Shown in pieces: positions 5,874 through 6,514 of a stretch of 6,514 nt of DNA. Origin of the DNA: Planctomycetaceae bacterium (GTDB taxonomy: Bacteria; Planctomycetota; Planctomycetia; Planctomycetales; Planctomycetaceae). The notes under the pieces are model-generated. The model did not search any database, was not told where the DNA came from, and was given only the letters and a program-made list of their open reading frames with translations. The DNA is taken from positions 1-6,514 of the forward strand of contig WFOZ01000120.1 in NCBI GenBank assembly GCA_015487825.1, written 5' to 3'. The position numbers and the translations under genes were made by a program. Position 1 is the first letter of the stretch; every line of letters begins with the position of its first letter.

Positions 5874-6514
5874 ATGATGAATAATCGCAGGGAAATGCTG
5901 TACGGCCTGGGTGCTTCACTGGGGTCGGTGGCAATGACATCGCTGCTGGCAAAATCGGTTCAGGCGGAAACGAAAACCGCCTCAAATCCACTTGCCGCAA
6001 AGCAGGGGCATCACCCGCCACGGGCGAAGTCGTGTATCTTCCTGATGATGGAAGGTGGCCCGAGCCATATCGATACGTTTGACCCGAAACCGGAATTGAC
6101 CAAGGCACATTTGAAGGAATTTGTTCGTTCGGGAGAAGAACAATCTGCGATGAGCAGCGGCAAACGCTATTACGTAAAAAGCCCTTTCAAATTCAGAAAA
6201 GCAGGTCAGTGCGGTGCTGATATGACTGAAAACTGGTCGCACCTGGCCGGGGTAGCAGATGAAATTTGTTTTTATCGCGGATTGCAGGCTGTTTCGGTAA
6301 ATCATCCGACTGCGATGTACGACATCAACACCGGCAGTCGTTTTGGCGGCGACCCTGCGGTCGGTTCCTGGGTCACCTACGGTCTCGGTTCTGAAAATGA
6401 AAACCTGCCCGGCTTCGTCGTGCTGCCCGGGTTATCGTACCCGCAGGGGGGAGCCGCCAACTGGGGCAACGGGTATCTGCCGGCTTATTATCAGGGAACA
6501 CCTTTTCGCCCTGA
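5874..6514 (+). CDS. DUF1501 family exported protein, 3'-truncated
   Basis: This is the N-terminal 213 residues of a DUF1501 protein, still open at the window end; family members are usually over 400 residues, so roughly half is missing. The fold is thought to be related to alkaline phosphatase and sulfatase, but no reaction is established. Residues 1-31 look like a twin-arginine signal: RR at 5-6 followed by EML, a weakly hydrophobic Gly/Ala-rich stretch (GLGASLGSVAMTSLLA) and a cleavage-like VQA. Family blocks are FLMMEGGPSHIDTFDPKP (56-73), NHPTAMYDINTGSRFGGDPAVG (143-164), SWVTYGLGSENENLPGFVVLPG (165-186) and WGNGYLPAYYQGTPFR (197-212). The Gly-Gly-Pro-Ser-His-x-Asp block aligns with where the superfamily binds metal and its nucleophile, which is inference. 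It follows the cytochrome/DUF1549/DUF1553 gene by 78 nt, the standard order of this pair in Planctomycetota, and probably shares its transcript. The first of two tandem ATGs is preferred on ribosome-site spacing. Confidence 0.92.
   Translation, partial: MMNNRREMLYGLGASLGSVAMTSLLAKSVQAETKTASNPLAAKQGHHPPRAKSCIFLMMEGGPSHIDTFDPKPELTKAHLKEFVRSGEEQSAMSSGKRYYVKSPFKFRKAGQCGADMTENWSHLAGVADEICFYRGLQAVSVNHPTAMYDINTGSRFGGDPAVGSWVTYGLGSENENLPGFVVLPGLSYPQGGAANWGNGYLPAYYQGTPFRP

Noticed and set aside
5982..6305. A 107-codon minus-strand frame opposite the DUF1501 gene
   Set aside because: The sense strand encodes well-conserved DUF1501 blocks through the same bases, so this is a shadow frame.

Overview
The window looks like a piece of a Planctomycetota chromosome, most probably from the Planctomycetales/Pirellulales side of the phylum. 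The main evidence is gene content. A two-CxxCH 'planctomycete cytochrome' protein with DUF1549 and DUF1553 domains is followed directly by a DUF1501 protein, a pair that is highly expanded in Planctomycetota and also found in Verrucomicrobiota and relatives. Beside them are an exported sulfatase and a DUF3592 membrane protein. Base composition is moderate, with no strong GC bias. All four genes lie on the + strand and no RNA gene, insertion sequence or CRISPR array is visible.

Layout. Bases 1-1136 hold the 3' part of a multi-pass membrane protein with an N-terminal DUF3592-like domain and a C-terminal beta-rich, arrestin-like domain. Its reading frame is open to the left edge and encodes hydrophobic residues there, so the gene very probably begins outside the window. 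Bases 1137-1308 are non-coding. They carry an AT-rich cluster of TAACGA words and a striking 21-bp inverted repeat (20/21 matched), each arm of which also folds by itself, like a paired REP element or a strong terminator. Bases 1309-2925 encode a secreted type I sulfatase of the SGSH-like (heparan N-sulfatase) group. Bases 2985-5795 encode the large exported cytochrome/DUF1549/DUF1553 protein; a good Shine-Dalgarno sequence and signal peptide place its start at 2985 rather than at the sulfatase stop codon. From 5874 to the right edge is the first 213 residues of a DUF1501 protein with a twin-arginine-type signal peptide.

Working together. The sulfatase, cytochrome and DUF1501 genes are spaced by 59 and 78 nt with no obvious terminator between them, and are probably one transcript isolated from the DUF3592 gene by the inverted repeat. 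All three products carry export signals, so the likely setting is the periplasm or cell surface, with desulfation of a sulfated glycan as the one activity that can be predicted. The biochemical roles of the DUF1549/DUF1553 and DUF1501 partners are not established; they are the least understood part of the window.
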